NCBI GenBank assembly: GCA_037783415.1
Contig: JAZGTN010000089.1
Span: forward strand, 2,914,001-2,978,000
Origin: Leptasterias polaris
Taxonomy: Eukaryota > Echinodermata > Asteroidea > Forcipulatida > Asteriidae
Direction of reading: 5' to 3'
DNA: 64,000 nucleotides
This document shows positions 42,201-48,960 of this stretch, one piece after another (position 1 is the stretch's first letter; every line of letters begins with the position of its first letter). The notes beneath the pieces are model-generated. The model was given only the letters and a program-made list of their open reading frames with translations. It had not been told where the DNA came from and did not search any database. The position numbers and the translations under genes were made by a program.

Positions 42201-45200
42201 GATTGATTATGGCTGTAGGGTGTATCGTGATGGTTGTACCTTTGGTAATCAAAACAAACCCATCTTAAGATGAATTCAGCCTAAAAGAAAGTTTCCTCTG
42301 TAATTATCTTGCCTGATTCCTTAAAACCTTACAGAATTACCTTCAAGCACATTCAGAGATCATTCAAGAAATCTACCTCATCCTAACATAAGCATGTTTT
42401 GAATAGTCGCCACTTACTTTAAAGTTGATTGAAGGACATTAAAAATATTAATATGGCATTTTCAAGGTGCACCTTCCTATTAAAACAAACAATCAAAGGC
42501 AAAGTTGTTTTAAAGTTTAAAATTCAAAAACATTTAAAGTTATATATATATATGTTTTATTATTTTTGTTTGCAAATAGCAATCCGCACTTACCGGCCCC
42601 GATACACTAGCTTGTGCATGAGGGAACCCTTGTGCACTTCTAACCAAACATACATCGCCTAAAATGCGCACTGCACAGGAAGAAAAAACACTTTGGTTCG
42701 AAATGCAAGCGTGAACAAGTGTGATTTCAGTTAATGCCCTAGACAAAGATGAAATTCCAAACCTGCTGTGTATTTACAAATCCTGTACTTTGTCCGAGAA
42801 GTAAAACTTTAAATTCCATGTAAAGACATGGTCATTCTGGACCCAAATGATTGAAGTTTTGCCTAAACATGTTGAATTGAAACGAAGTCCTCAAATGTTT
42901 TTTACTTGTTGTTTTGTCAATTGTAAAAAACAAGGGGATCTTTTTCAGAGCTATTACAACATTTAGAAGATTTTACCAATGTCCCGCTAAAATCTGTCCA
43001 AACTGTATTTCCACCCCGTTAGGTCTGATATTCTACTCGGAATACTTGATGACCATTGATATGCAATGCTTTCAATCTTTCAGTATACATCCTGGGGATC
43101 TGTATCCATTTACAAGGAAGCCGCTATTCCTGGTTATTGACAGTCCAAACAGTCATGCATTTAAGGTAATTATCAAAACTTGTTCTTTACTTCCCTCTTC
43201 CCCATTCCCAAAACCTATGCCCCATCCCCTCCCTCCCTTCCCCCCTTTCAGGAATTCATGTCTGTGAAATGGTAGGAGTATCTCATGAGATGTTTGTCAA
43301 CTTTGGCTTAACTTCCTCTCTCCCATTCCCAGAACCAACACCCCTCTCTAGTTAACATTTTCTCATGCATGGTTTTAGATTGGGAGGGGGAGGGGTCCTG
43401 AAAAAGTGTACTCTTTGTTGTACGATTGTGAAAATGTCGATAGCTATGAATTGCCTCTAAGGATTTCCATTTTGTTCACTTGGTGTATCCCAACATATGC
43501 ATAAAGTAACAAACCTGTGATAATTTGGGCTCAATTGGTCATCAAAGTTGCAAGAAAATAATGAAAGAAAAAACACCCTTGTTGCACAAATTTGTGTGCT
43601 TACAGATGCCTGAAAAAGGCTTCAGGCCTGAAGTCTTTTTCAGATTCAAATATTTTAGTGAGATATTACCTCTTTCTCAAAAACTACGTTACTTCAGAGG
43701 GAGTCGTTTCTCAAAATGTGTTATACTATCAACAGCTCTCCGTTGCTCGTTACCAAGTAAGTTTTTATGCTAATATATATTTTGAGTAATTACCAAACGT
43801 GTCCAGTGCCTTTAAACGGTTAGCAAATTAAATGTAGATGCACAAACTAATTTTGTTAGCATTACAAAATATAATGTATACTTATTTCTCTTTTTCTTGT
43901 TGATAGAATTTCCCGAACTTATTCGGCCAGCCGGTAGTCTGTCTGATGTCCCCGGAGTCTTTCCCAGTCACCATTCAGGAGCAGACAACACACAAGGGCA
44001 ACCTGTTCACCATGTTTCTCCACTCGCCCCTGGTGGCGTTCTGCTATATCTGCGACATCGCTGACGTACCCATCGCTCTCTGGGAGAACTGCCAGGCCAT
44101 GGTCAATAAGATCCTTGGTGAAGTCGCTGCTGGGATAAGCAAATCCAAGACAATAGGTCAGTATGTTAGGTCTGTTGTCTGGACTCCAAGCCCTCGCATT
44201 GTTGTATCTTTGTATAGATATGGTGTGTCGTGGTTAAGAGCACCAGACTCAAGCTCTGGAGATTCTGAGCAGCAGTGTGTGGGTTCGATAAACGATTGAA
44301 ATGATATGACAGCCTGTGTGCGTGTTCAGACTGGATTAGCATTATTGCGTCACTCATCTGCCGGCAAGCTTGCGTGTCTTTTGCTTTACCTCCGCTTAGC
44401 AGTGTTTATGAAGATACAAGTTTTGCTAATAGTCCCCTTGCTCTGGCCGCCATCTTTGATGTCAAACAAAGGAACCGTGCATGCATGTACGTGCTGCGCA
44501 CGACTCTCAGCCAATGATAGCTCTTCATTGACTTCAGTGAGGGGACTGTTCTGGGCTTATGATGTCATATGCAAGGGGGTCTATAACCGCTCCATAAGCA
44601 GAAAGTATCTGCTTACAAGATTTATGAAATTGGGGTATGATCTTGTAGTTCTGGTTGACATGTCACAGTGTGAACAAAAGGTACTACCGTAATTTCCTGC
44701 GGATAAGGCGCTCGGCGCATAAGGCGCAGTACCTCAAATTAAAACTAAAAAAATCAAGGGTTATCAGATAAGGCGCCCTGCCGCATAAGGCGCGATATAT
44801 CCTTCACATTATACAGGCTCGCTAAGTCTTATACTGCTTGTACATTAACACATACAGGGGTTATTGTGATGGTATAAGCACACTTACCATAGCGCAAAGG
44901 GATCGTATTCTTATAATCACGAAGACGAGTAAAACATCAGGTATTTTTTTTATGATTATCATTTTCCACAAAATAAAGGAACTATTTTGCAGTATAAATG
45001 TAAGATTTCACATTGTAATCATCACAATAAACTCAATCGAAATCAGATAAGGCGCATCGGAAGATAAGACGGAGTGACTTTTTTCCCCCTTCGAAAGTCA
45101 GATAAGACGCGTCTTATCCGCAGGAAATTACGGTAGATGATGGTGTATGATTACTTTGGCCAAAATTGTTAATTTTGCTGAGTTACAGTTGATGAAATTT

Positions 45201-47064
45201 GTATACACTGATGTTAGGAGCTCTGCTTAGGGTTTTTGTCTGCTGAGTAAATAATTGGCAGGGAACCGGTCACAAGGGCAAGGAGTTCATACCCCCGACA
45301 CCTAATTATGCCAGTGTAGTTTTGTCTGCGCTTGTTAACCTGTTTGTTTACCTGTTTATTTGTAACTGATTGCCGCCCATTCATTGTTGTACAGACCATG
45401 CGTTCATGCAATTCTACGGTGACGAGTTCTTGAGATTGCTAATCCTACGCCATGCTCTCTGCTTTGCTGCTTTGAGATACCATCGGGGATTCAAGGTACG
45501 CCAACTTATTCATTTATCTTGTGTCTTAATTTTTCTCTTGCATTTTTCTCTTGCATTAGCCTTTTTGAGATACATGTATGGTGGACACTATATACACGTA
45601 TATAGGAGGGGACTGTATGGTTTTGGTGTATAGACCATGTTACCTTTGTTTACAGAGTAGTGACCTTGTACATTCTAATGCATTTCCTGACAGGCAAGAT
45701 ACTACACAGGCCATATGGAAACATTTACATTTTGTGTCATAATTTTCACATAAATTCAAGATATCAAATAATAAACCACAAGAGAAACTGACTGGGTAAA
45801 TGTTTAAATGATTTTGGGTTGAACAAAGAAAAATTGACTAGAGCGGGATTTGAACCAACGACCTCCGGTTTAACGTGCCGGCGCTCTACCAACTGAGCTA
45901 TCTAGCCCTATGTTGGCGGTCTCCCTATTTTGTCAATATCTTTGTTCGGGGGGTGCCAGTCAGAAGCCATACAACCGCAAACTGCCGTGTAGCCAGGGAT
46001 CACACCCAAGTATACGATACAACCTGGGAAGCGGCAGAGTTACATAAGCAACAGCTGTACAGCTTTTGAGATGTCCCCCCTTTCTTCATATCAAAAGTTG
46101 AGAAAAATTAGACAGTGTAATCTCCATAAAACATAAGATTTATTGTTTTCTTCCATTGAGCTGTGTACAAACTGTGCCTGCAGGAAGTCAAGGCCGATCT
46201 GTGGCTCTTTTGTAAACTTGTGATGTCACAGGTCACATGGTCTATACAGACAAATTTACCCAAACCTAATAGTGTTATAGTATTGTGCCCACCATATCTC
46301 AGAATGGATTATACAGCTTCATTTATTCAGCAACAGTAACTCCAACAATTTGAAAGCATTACATGTTGCTTGTTTCAGTTGCTGCAATTGAAATAAGTTG
46401 GTCCCGATTTCATTGTTGCTTATCAAAGAATCTGCATTTACGGCACCCTGTTATATGTGCAGTTGCCATGGGCCGCATCAGGGCGTAAGCACAGAATACC
46501 ACGTTAAGCAGTGCCATGAAATTGGGCCCTGGATGTGAATGTGCACAAAGTCCCTGGCAAAACATGAAAGCATCAGCACCTAACTTGAGAACAATTTCAC
46601 AGGTTGGTTCTATGGAGTGTTTATTGAAAACTACAGGGCCCAATTTCATAGAGCTGCTTAAGCACAAAAAGAGCTTAAGCACAACAAAATTTTGCTTACC
46701 AGAATAAGGTTACCAGCCAAACTACCATGTCACATGTACTTTTTGTAACTGGTATCCTGCTCATTTCTTCTTAGCAGACAATTGTTAAGCAATATTTTCT
46801 GCTTAAGCAGCTCTATGAAATTGGGCCCCGGATGGAAGTAAATTAATCATCCCAAAACTGGTATTTTTCCTTGTGTGCTATAAAACTGATTGTATCAATT
46901 GCATGTTCATATTCCTGCAGGATGACAGCTACTATCCCCAGAGCCACCCTGATCTCCGCGGTCATGAAATCCTCGAGAGTAAATCCCTCCATAAACACAT
47001 CCTGGAGCTGGCCTCCATGCTTGATGTTAGACCACTATTCCTCGACATCGGTGAAATGGACTAA
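10612..47064 (+). CDS. SCAI: SCAI (suppressor of cancer cell invasion), 3' ten exons, N-terminus outside window
   Basis: Ten exons join in frame (10612-10708, 14111-14209, 29506-29658, 34666-34767, 35799-35900, 41629-41801, 43084-43165, 43907-44156, 45395-45495, 46921-47064) to give 433 residues plus one split codon, ending in TAA. Every intron is GT-AG and all phases match. Recognised family blocks in order: KKLRYYARLIVV, VKFSELTLDMYRTL, NPHKYLLYKPTFSQ, HPGDLYPFTRKPL, NLFGQPVVCL, FYGDEFLRLL and KHILELASMLDVRPLFL, which span the SCAI family domain. In mammals SCAI is a nuclear protein that binds MRTF-A (MKL1), represses SRF target genes downstream of RhoA-Dia, and joins 53BP1-linked repair; the role here is inferred from family membership. 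Mammalian SCAI is about 606 residues, so roughly the first 170 are missing and should lie left of the window. I found no earlier exon between 1 and 10611. Confidence 0.95.
10728..10902. mobile_element. MITE with ATAGACCTTATGCAT ends (copy 1)
   Basis: About 175 bases with inverted termini TAGACCTTATGCAT / ATGCATAAGGTCTA and a subterminal TGACGTCA palindrome. An inverted, highly similar copy lies at 15916-16090, which confirms the boundaries. Confidence 0.85.
10955..11035 (+). mobile_element. tRNA-like SINE head
   Basis: It contains box A TGGTCTAGTGGTAAGAC and box B GGTTCGAATCCC with tRNA spacing. The acceptor and anticodon stems do not pair, so it is read as a SINE promoter or tRNA pseudogene rather than a tRNA gene. 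Confidence 0.6.
11036..13446. other. SCAI intron interior, nothing recognised
   Basis: The sequence has scattered short ORFs but no known domain, tRNA or clear repeat. Confidence 0.45.
13447..13740. repeat. 37-bp tandem array, eight near-identical copies
   Basis: The unit begins CGCCAGGCGTGCATTTCTAA and ends TCATCAGGGCCCAG. Eight copies show almost no divergence, so the array is young or homogenised. The last unit merges into the GGGCCCAATTTCAT end of the MITE at 13735. Confidence 0.95.
13735..13856. mobile_element. GGGCCCAATTTCAT MITE (copy 1, short)
   Basis: Inverted ends GGCCCAATTTCATGGCTTTG and the matching sequence ending ATGAAAATGGACCCA, about 122 bases. Related copies are at 39459-40260, 46399-46529, 46636-46828 and 52478-52582. 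Confidence 0.8.
14111..14209 (+). CDS. SCAI: SCAI exon b
   Basis: 33 codons in phase 0, ELSKNVDEYKGHYDSEDQ then MEWALVLGEIEAFTE, matching the family motif in which an acidic DEDQ segment precedes a W-L-V-L helix. A long pyrimidine tract precedes the acceptor and the donor is GAG|gtaaga. Confidence 0.93.
14700..15040. repeat. Tandem duplication of about 165 bases ending in poly-C tracts
   Basis: Two copies of a segment (TTGCTGAGGTGAATA ... GTCTTTTATATGTCACTG) each end in runs of C, with further C runs between. The copies differ at a few positions. Poly-C length here may be an assembly problem. Confidence 0.8.
15241..15259. repeat. Poly-G tract
   Basis: A run of 19 G followed by A, in the same intron as the poly-C cluster. 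Such runs are prone to sequencing error. Confidence 0.8.
15555..15885 (+). mobile_element. tRNA-derived SINE with (AAAT)n tail
   Basis: The head GATTGGCTCATTGG and box B GGTTCGAATCCC are followed by a body with CCTTCCTGATTGCGTGGG. It ends in an AAAT-type microsatellite at about 15784-15880, the usual SINE tail. A related but more degraded copy may lie at 23390-23650. Confidence 0.7.
15916..16090. mobile_element. MITE with ATAGACCTTATGCAT ends (copy 2)
   Basis: Inverted copy of the 10728-10902 element: same TIRs, the same TGACGTCA subterminal words and the same centre. It sits directly next to the AAAT tail of the preceding SINE. Confidence 0.85.
16595..16870 (+). mobile_element. SINE with internal tRNA-Asn-like module (copy 1)
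   Basis: A tRNA-like module at 16746-16818 (AGCTCAGTTGGTAGAGCG and GGTTCAAATCC) lies downstream of a body carrying TGTGATCCCTGGCTACAC. Four copies in the window share this order, so the tRNA-like part is not at the 5' edge of the repeat. Confidence 0.75.
16975..17695. mobile_element. Non-autonomous inverted-repeat element, about 0.7 kb
   Basis: The left end has TGATGTCAATCGAGG (about 17001) and the right end the inverted counterpart CCTCGATTGACGTCA (about 17653). The interior is more GC-rich than the surroundings and has no transposase. Confidence 0.55.
17700..19020. other. SCAI intron interior with poly-C tract
   Basis: No gene found. A run of about 30 C occurs at 18679-18709. Confidence 0.45.
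19058..19425 (-). mobile_element. LINE 3' end (L2/CR1-like) with TTA tail
   Basis: On the minus strand 19420-19140 codes a reverse-transcriptase C-terminal segment: KTLHGSAPVYLQNML, then DRAFSCIAPRLWNSLPDHIR. It is followed by GCGCC words and a (TTA)n microsatellite at 19088-19058. It is 5'-truncated and frame-broken. Confidence 0.75.
20100..20200. repeat. Telomere-like and CCCTTGCC(CC)GA repeats in inverted arrangement
   Basis: CTAACCCTGACCCTAACCCT on the left and GTCAGGGTTAGGGTTAGG on the right flank four CGACCCTTGCCC units. The TAACCC/TTAGGG words resemble animal telomere repeats but alternate with TGACCC. Confidence 0.7.
20998..21334 (-). pseudogene. LINE reverse-transcriptase C-terminal fragment
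   Basis: The minus strand codes NNSFFPRTASLWNSLPGACF followed by HPSYNLDF, typical of the C-terminus of invertebrate non-LTR retrotransposon ORF2. A frameshift lies just after LDF. There are no catalytic motifs in the fragment. Confidence 0.7.
21641..21975 (-). mobile_element. SINE with internal tRNA-Asn-like module (copy 2)
   Basis: The minus-strand tRNA-like part is at about 21788-21716 (GCTCAGTTAGTAGAGCACC). The word ATCAAGTAATAAACCACAAG flanks it on both sides (21641 and 21951), either a repeated tail or a duplicated edge. Confidence 0.7.
21976..25680. other. SCAI intron interior
   Basis: No exon found. A CpG-richer block occurs at 22470-22770. A degraded SINE-like piece with GTGGTTCAAATCCCACC is at 23390-23650. 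A dispersed repeat at 23930-24180 is the inverted relative of 6375-6610. Confidence 0.45.
25690..25985 (+). pseudogene. Degraded LINE reverse-transcriptase tail
   Basis: In shifted plus-strand frames one reads FLNKTAPNIF, then VAGPMVWNNLPPVI, then FKLLRLTSIL, the spacing of a non-LTR ORF2 C-terminus. Several frameshifts and stops break it. Confidence 0.5.
25986..29505. other. SCAI intron interior up to exon c
   Basis: There is no gene or strong repeat except a second member of the dispersed GGCAATGACY repeat at 29156-29277. Confidence 0.45.
29506..29658 (+). CDS. SCAI: SCAI exon c
   Basis: 51 codons in phase 0, starting ADNIITVLDSNSRAVTL and ending LTLQEALIVGNCQQQ. The EALIVGNC motif is characteristic of SCAI. 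It follows a 15.3-kb intron, the longest of the gene. The donor is CAG|gtgagg. Confidence 0.94.
29794..30082. mobile_element. MITE with ATAGACCTTTCCATTG ends (copy 1)
   Basis: The left end ATAGACCTTTCCATTGTTGA and right end GCAGTAGAAAAGTCTAT are inverted complements. About 289 bases. A full relative lies at 48961-49244 with the same interior (GATAAACAAA, ATTTTTGAATATTT). Confidence 0.85.
30250..31394 (-). pseudogene. LINE (L2/CR1-like) reverse-transcriptase C-terminal half with 3' tail
   Basis: The minus strand from 31394 codes WLTENLLKLNEDKTEVVIFS, then LGVIFDHNLTM, SRIDYCNALLYGL, LQRVQNAGARI and ITPVLIDLHWLPVKRR, the thumb and connection region of non-LTR ORF2. An in-frame TAA at 30773-30771 interrupts it, after which FGKAAATLWNSLPTALRD continues to a second stop at 30635. 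The element ends in GCGCC words and a (TTA)n microsatellite at about 30289-30250. It is 5'-truncated, lacks the catalytic YXDD region, and is dead. Confidence 0.85.
31397..31560 (-). mobile_element. Separate LINE/SINE 3' tail with TTA repeat
   Basis: GAAAGCCGTTTATTATTATT on the minus strand preceded by CGCCTCGGGACCCTTTTTG, the same GCGCC-plus-TTA ending as the other LINE tails. It separates the endonuclease fragment from the RT fragment, so at least two elements are joined here. Confidence 0.6.
31640..32100 (-). pseudogene. LINE endonuclease-domain fragment
   Basis: 149 minus-strand codons with DIVGLTETWLGTTTDK, CGGGVAVLFK and LSIVYRPPPS, matching the AP-endonuclease-like domain at the N-terminus of non-LTR ORF2. 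It then runs out of frame. The fragment lacks the rest of ORF2. Confidence 0.8.
32650..32990 (-). mobile_element. tRNA-Leu-derived SINE (copy 2)
   Basis: The minus-strand head at 32990 reads GTGGCGTGTCGTGGCCGAGC, with anticodon arm CAGACTCAAGTTCTGG. The 3' part (GGTCTCATACTTCAAAACGT, near 32653-32672) is shared with the copy at 40930-41219. Confidence 0.85.
32991..34665. other. SCAI intron interior before exon d
   Basis: No recognised gene. A 171-codon plus-strand ORF at 33341-33856 is the longest unexplained one. It has no domain I know, ordinary AT-rich composition and no splice context tying it to SCAI. Confidence 0.4.
34666..34767 (+). CDS. SCAI: SCAI exon d
   Basis: 34 codons in phase 0, VKFSELTLDMYRTLQTLERE then PTSSDHITAPPHHN. 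The first half is strongly conserved in the family; the His/Pro-rich end is the variable linker. Donor AAC|gtaagc. Confidence 0.94.
35170..35755 (+). pseudogene. LINE reverse-transcriptase tail with 3' end, plus strand
   Basis: YGDSAFAKAAPALWNKLPVT, then LRKITSLDNFKRELKSHLFT and a stop, is the typical end of non-LTR ORF2. It is followed by an AT-rich 3' region, GGCGCCTTGATCGG, and an ATT-type tail at 35735-35755. An internal AAT run lies at 35658-35682. Confidence 0.75.
35799..35900 (+). CDS. SCAI: SCAI exon e
   Basis: 34 codons in phase 0, DNNSKPLKRDNPHKYLLYKP then TFSQFYTFLSAGFK, containing the NPHKYLLYKPTFSQ block that is diagnostic for SCAI. Acceptor CCCACAG, donor AAG|gtgagt. Confidence 0.95.
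36205..36440 (+). mobile_element. SINE with internal tRNA-Asn-like module (copy 3)
   Basis: Body TTGTGATCCCTGGCTACACA, then the tRNA-like module at about 36342-36414 with TAGCTCAGTTGGTAGAGCGC and GGTTCAAATCCCGC. Confidence 0.75.
36703..37078. mobile_element. MITE with TTAAAGGCACTG ends (copy 1)
   Basis: Inverted ends TTAAAGGCACTGTACACGTT and ACATGTTCAGTGCCTTTAA, about 376 bases. The interior contains a palindrome CTTCATGCATGAAG. An inverted relative is at 43440-43815. Confidence 0.85.
37822..38100. repeat. Tandem repeat of about 91 bases, three copies
   Basis: Each unit contains TGTCGTTGTGCC, GAGTGCAGATTCCCGATGTG and CATTTTAGGCGATGC. The copies are 90 percent or more alike. Confidence 0.85.
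38101..39458. other. SCAI intron interior
   Basis: No gene. Near 38879 the words ATAGACCTCATGTAAATTGA resemble the end of the ATAGACC MITEs, perhaps a solo terminus. Confidence 0.4.
39459..40260. mobile_element. GGGCCCAATTTCAT MITE interrupted by a piggyBac-like MITE
   Basis: The outer ends GGCCCAATTTCATAGAGCTG (39459) and CTCTATGAAATTCGGCC (to 40260) match the intact copy at 46636-46828. The outer element is split at TTAA by the 605-base insertion at 39630-40234. Confidence 0.85.
39630..40234. mobile_element. piggyBac-like MITE, 605 bases, TTAA-flanked
   Basis: Perfect 16-base inverted termini CCCTTTCAGCCCCAAG, flanked on both sides by TTAA (39626-39629 and 40235-40238). A TTAA duplication and CCC-starting termini are hallmarks of the piggyBac superfamily. 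The left subterminal motif GGGCGACTATAGTCG occurs twice. There is no transposase, so it is non-autonomous. Confidence 0.85.
40930..41219 (-). mobile_element. tRNA-Leu-derived SINE (copy 3)
   Basis: The minus-strand head at 41219 reads GTGGCGTGTCGCGGCCGAAC. The body and 3' end align with the 32650-32990 copy. Confidence 0.85.
41629..41801 (+). CDS. SCAI: SCAI exon f (variable loop exon)
   Basis: 173 bases ending in phase 2. It codes ELPVNAALLLYLSADG, then a Gly/Asp/Asn-rich segment, then KRSNMLKEMHC, whose Cys codon is split with the next exon. The family keeps the two ends and varies in the middle; here the middle is glycine-rich, consistent with a surface loop. Confidence 0.92.
43084..43165 (+). 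CDS. SCAI: SCAI exon g
   Basis: 82 bases: one base completing the Cys codon, then IHPGDLYPFTRKPLFLVIDS and PNSHAFK. HPGDLYPFTRKPL is a near-invariant SCAI block. Donor AAG|gtaatt. Confidence 0.95.
43440..43815. mobile_element. MITE with TTAAAGGCACTG ends (copy 2, inverted)
   Basis: The right end ACCAAACGTGTCCAGTGCC plus TTTAA and the interior CTTCAGGCCTGAAG palindrome align, inverted, with 36703-37078. The left end is eroded. It lies in the 741-base intron before SCAI exon h and occupies half of it. Confidence 0.8.
43907..44156 (+). CDS. SCAI: SCAI exon h
   Basis: 250 bases, 83 codons plus one base of a split codon. It begins NFPNLFGQPVVCLMSPESFP, continues through a NLFTMFLHSPLVAF segment and ends in an amphipathic stretch SKSKTIG. 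It is the longest exon of the gene in this window. The donor TAG|gtcagt is slightly weaker than the others. Confidence 0.95.
44224..44295 (+). mobile_element. tRNA-Leu-derived SINE head (copy 4, truncated)
   Basis: TGTGTCGTGGTTAAGAGCAC, then ACTCAAGCTCTGG and GTGTGGGTTCGATA, after which similarity to the family stops. Confidence 0.75.
44685..45135. mobile_element. Inverted-repeat element with TACCGTAATTTCCTGCGG ends
   Basis: 451 bases with termini of about 27 bases (TACCGTAATTTCCTGCGGAT ... and its complement ATCCGCAGGAAATTACGGTA at 45116-45135). The subterminal regions repeat ATAAGGCGC or ATAAGACG several times. No transposase. A TA target duplication is possible at the very ends. Confidence 0.85.
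45395..45495 (+). CDS. SCAI: SCAI exon i
   Basis: Two bases complete an Asp codon, then HAFMQFYGDEFLRLLILRHA and LCFAALRYHRGFK. The F-Y/F-GDEFLRLL block is conserved in the family. Acceptor TGTACAG, donor AAG|gtacgc. Confidence 0.95.
45630..46245. mobile_element. MITE with ATAGACCATGTTACC ends (copy 1), interrupted by a SINE
   Basis: Ends TATAGACCATGTTACC and ACATGGTCTATA. The element is continuous with the empty-site copy at 53528-53801 except for a SINE inserted at about 45765-46032. Confidence 0.85.
45765..46032 (-). mobile_element. SINE with internal tRNA-Asn-like module (copy 4)
   Basis: The tRNA-like module at 45907-45835 keeps a full 7-bp acceptor pairing (GGCTAGA with TCTAGTC), D arm GCTC/GAGC, a GTT anticodon position and box B GGTTCAAATCC. 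The base at position 33 is C instead of the universal T, arguing against a functional tRNA. It sits inside a MITE. Confidence 0.8.
46399..46529. mobile_element. GGGCCCAATTTCAT MITE (copy, diverged)
   Basis: Left end GGTCCCGATTTCATTGTTGC and right end AGTGCCATGAAATTGGGCCC are inverted, about 131 bases, similar to the short copy at 13735. Confidence 0.7.
46636..46828. mobile_element. GGGCCCAATTTCAT MITE (intact copy)
   Basis: Long inverted termini GGGCCCAATTTCATAGAGCT ... and its complement, about 193 bases. It provides the uninterrupted form of the element at 39459-40260. Confidence 0.9.
46921..47064 (+). CDS. SCAI: SCAI terminal coding exon
   Basis: 47 codons plus TAA in phase 0. It begins DDSYYPQSHPDLRGHEILES and closes with LHKHILELASMLDVRPLFLD then IGEMD, matching the conserved SCAI C-terminus. 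The acceptor is CCTGCAG. Confidence 0.95.
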   Translation, partial: DDSYYPQSHPDLRGHEILESKSLHKHILELASMLDVRPLFLDIGEMD

Positions 47065-47195
47065 ACAAAAAACAAACCAACACTAAAACCAGACGCGCTT
47101 TTTTTCTTCTGAAGGGACTTCAATGCAGGCATTGAGAGGGTGGTGATTTGTTCTCAACCAGTAAGCATGAGTGTGTCATCAGTCAACACATGCTG

Positions 47196-47425
47196 TGCGT
47201 TATAGAAACACACCGTGATGTGTGTTTGGGATGTGCGTTAAAGAATCCCGCCGTGGTGTGCGTTGAAGTGCACGTGGGAAGTGCGTTAGAAACACCCAAT
47301 AATGTGCATTTGGGATGTGCGTTAAAGAAACACGCCGTGGTATGCGTTAAGGAAGTGCATGTGGGAAGTGCGTTAAAGAAACACACAATGATGTGCATTT
47401 GGGATACGCGTTTGGAATGTGCAGT
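47196..47425. repeat. Degenerate tandem repeat in the SCAI 3' flank
   Basis: Repeats of GTGCGTTAAAGAAACAC and ATGTGCATTTGGGATGTGCG in a unit of about 90 bases with internal subrepeats. It starts 130 bases after the SCAI stop and probably lies in the 3' UTR. Confidence 0.75.
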
Positions 47426-47481
47426 CTGAATGTGATTGCAGGATGCATTTGATGTGTTCTGGTATGTGAAGCAAGTGCTCA

Positions 47482-47487
47482 AATAAA
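47482..47487 (+). promoter_or_regulatory. Candidate SCAI polyadenylation signal
   Basis: The first AATAAA downstream of the SCAI stop codon, 418 bases after it. Another canonical hexamer occurs near 48009. No transcript evidence is available, so which one is used is unknown. Confidence 0.35.
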
Positions 47488-48960
47488 GTGCGTCTTTTCT
47501 CTAGAGGTATTGACAGTCAAAGAACGACCGTAATGTGAGTGAGCATTGCATGATCAGAACAGTTGGGGAAAAAAGCGACTGAGCTTCCTTGTTGAAACCA
47601 ACCATGTCAAAGGTCGCAGGAGAGCGTATGTCAGAGGTCATGTTCAATCAAGTGTCAACCAGTTTTGCTACAGAAATGTTAAGGCAAAGGTTGTGACCCA
47701 ATGACCTCACATTTTTTGTAAAATCATTTTTAATAGACTGGTTTCCAGTCATTGTTATTGTTTTGTAACTCATCTTCAGAAAAATAGACTGGCTCCTAGT
47801 CGTATCATCTTCAGACATTAGACAGGCCTCAAGTCCATTGTTTTTGACAGGGAGTGTCGGCTGTTGTATGCTAATATTGCAGCAGGAAACGTTGCAGATC
47901 TTAACTGGGTTGTGCATTTACAACTGCACCACCTGACACTGGATAAGCCAATTGGAATCCTGAACGAGATTTCATTCTCAAAGTCAACTGACAGAGTAGA
48001 TTTGTCTTTCAATAAACACTGAATCTGTTGTTACAATGGACACTGTTTGTGTCCAAAGGAAGTCCTTAAGACACCTGAACATTCTCACATTTTTCTCACT
48101 AGCCGTTGATGTACAAATCAATGTATTCTCTGTGGGGAGGATTCTTTACCAATGTGTTCTGGAAAAATCTATAATATAATGGACTGATCCATGAAGTTTC
48201 GCCCACCAAAGCACTTGCATAACACTACAGTAATCACATGGGACAAACATGAAGGACCCATGCGTCTTCACTCTGCGAAAAGCAACAGCAAAATACCAGC
48301 CATCCAGTCCGAACGACAGCAGCTTGCTAACATTTCAACAAGTTGGACTTTGGGGATTGCACTGTTTTGATAAGACAGTGTGTAAGGGGGGCGGGGCTTT
48401 ATTGATCAGTCTTTTTTCAAATTATGATTCTTTAAGCATCAGATCAAATTAATTTTGTACTAACAAAAGGAGGAAAAACAACAACTTAATGGAAAAGGTG
48501 TGGTAGGTTAGCAGTACAGTAACGATCTCTCAATGAGGAGAATGTGGGAAACAAGGGGGCAGCTGACATTCCAGAGAATTTCCTTTGTTGATATAGATCT
48601 GGACATGTTTACTTGCATATTTCTGTCAACAGTGGATTAACATTGGACCTGATACTTCGCTCTTGTAATGTGAAAGCAGATTTTGCTTATAGTCAGTTTT
48701 AATTTTCTACTGGGACGATCCAAGGGGCACCGGGGCAATGACCAGGGCCATTCAGGCCATTCAGTGGGCATGGTAAGTCTGCTATCACTTAGTGTCTCCA
48801 AAAGTTTCCTTTTACTTAATCTGCTCGACTTCACTGTCGATGTTTTCTCTATGGTCATACTATGGTTGTCTTTGTTTGGTTCCTGGAATGCCAGTATGAT
48901 CAAATAACTGATATGGAATAAAGTGACCAGTCTTTTTTCTAATGCAGCCCTAGTTTGACA

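Noticed and set aside
45835..45907. Possible functional tRNA-Asn gene
   Set aside because: The cloverleaf is good, but position 33 is C, two stem positions mismatch, and the same module recurs in three other SINE copies.
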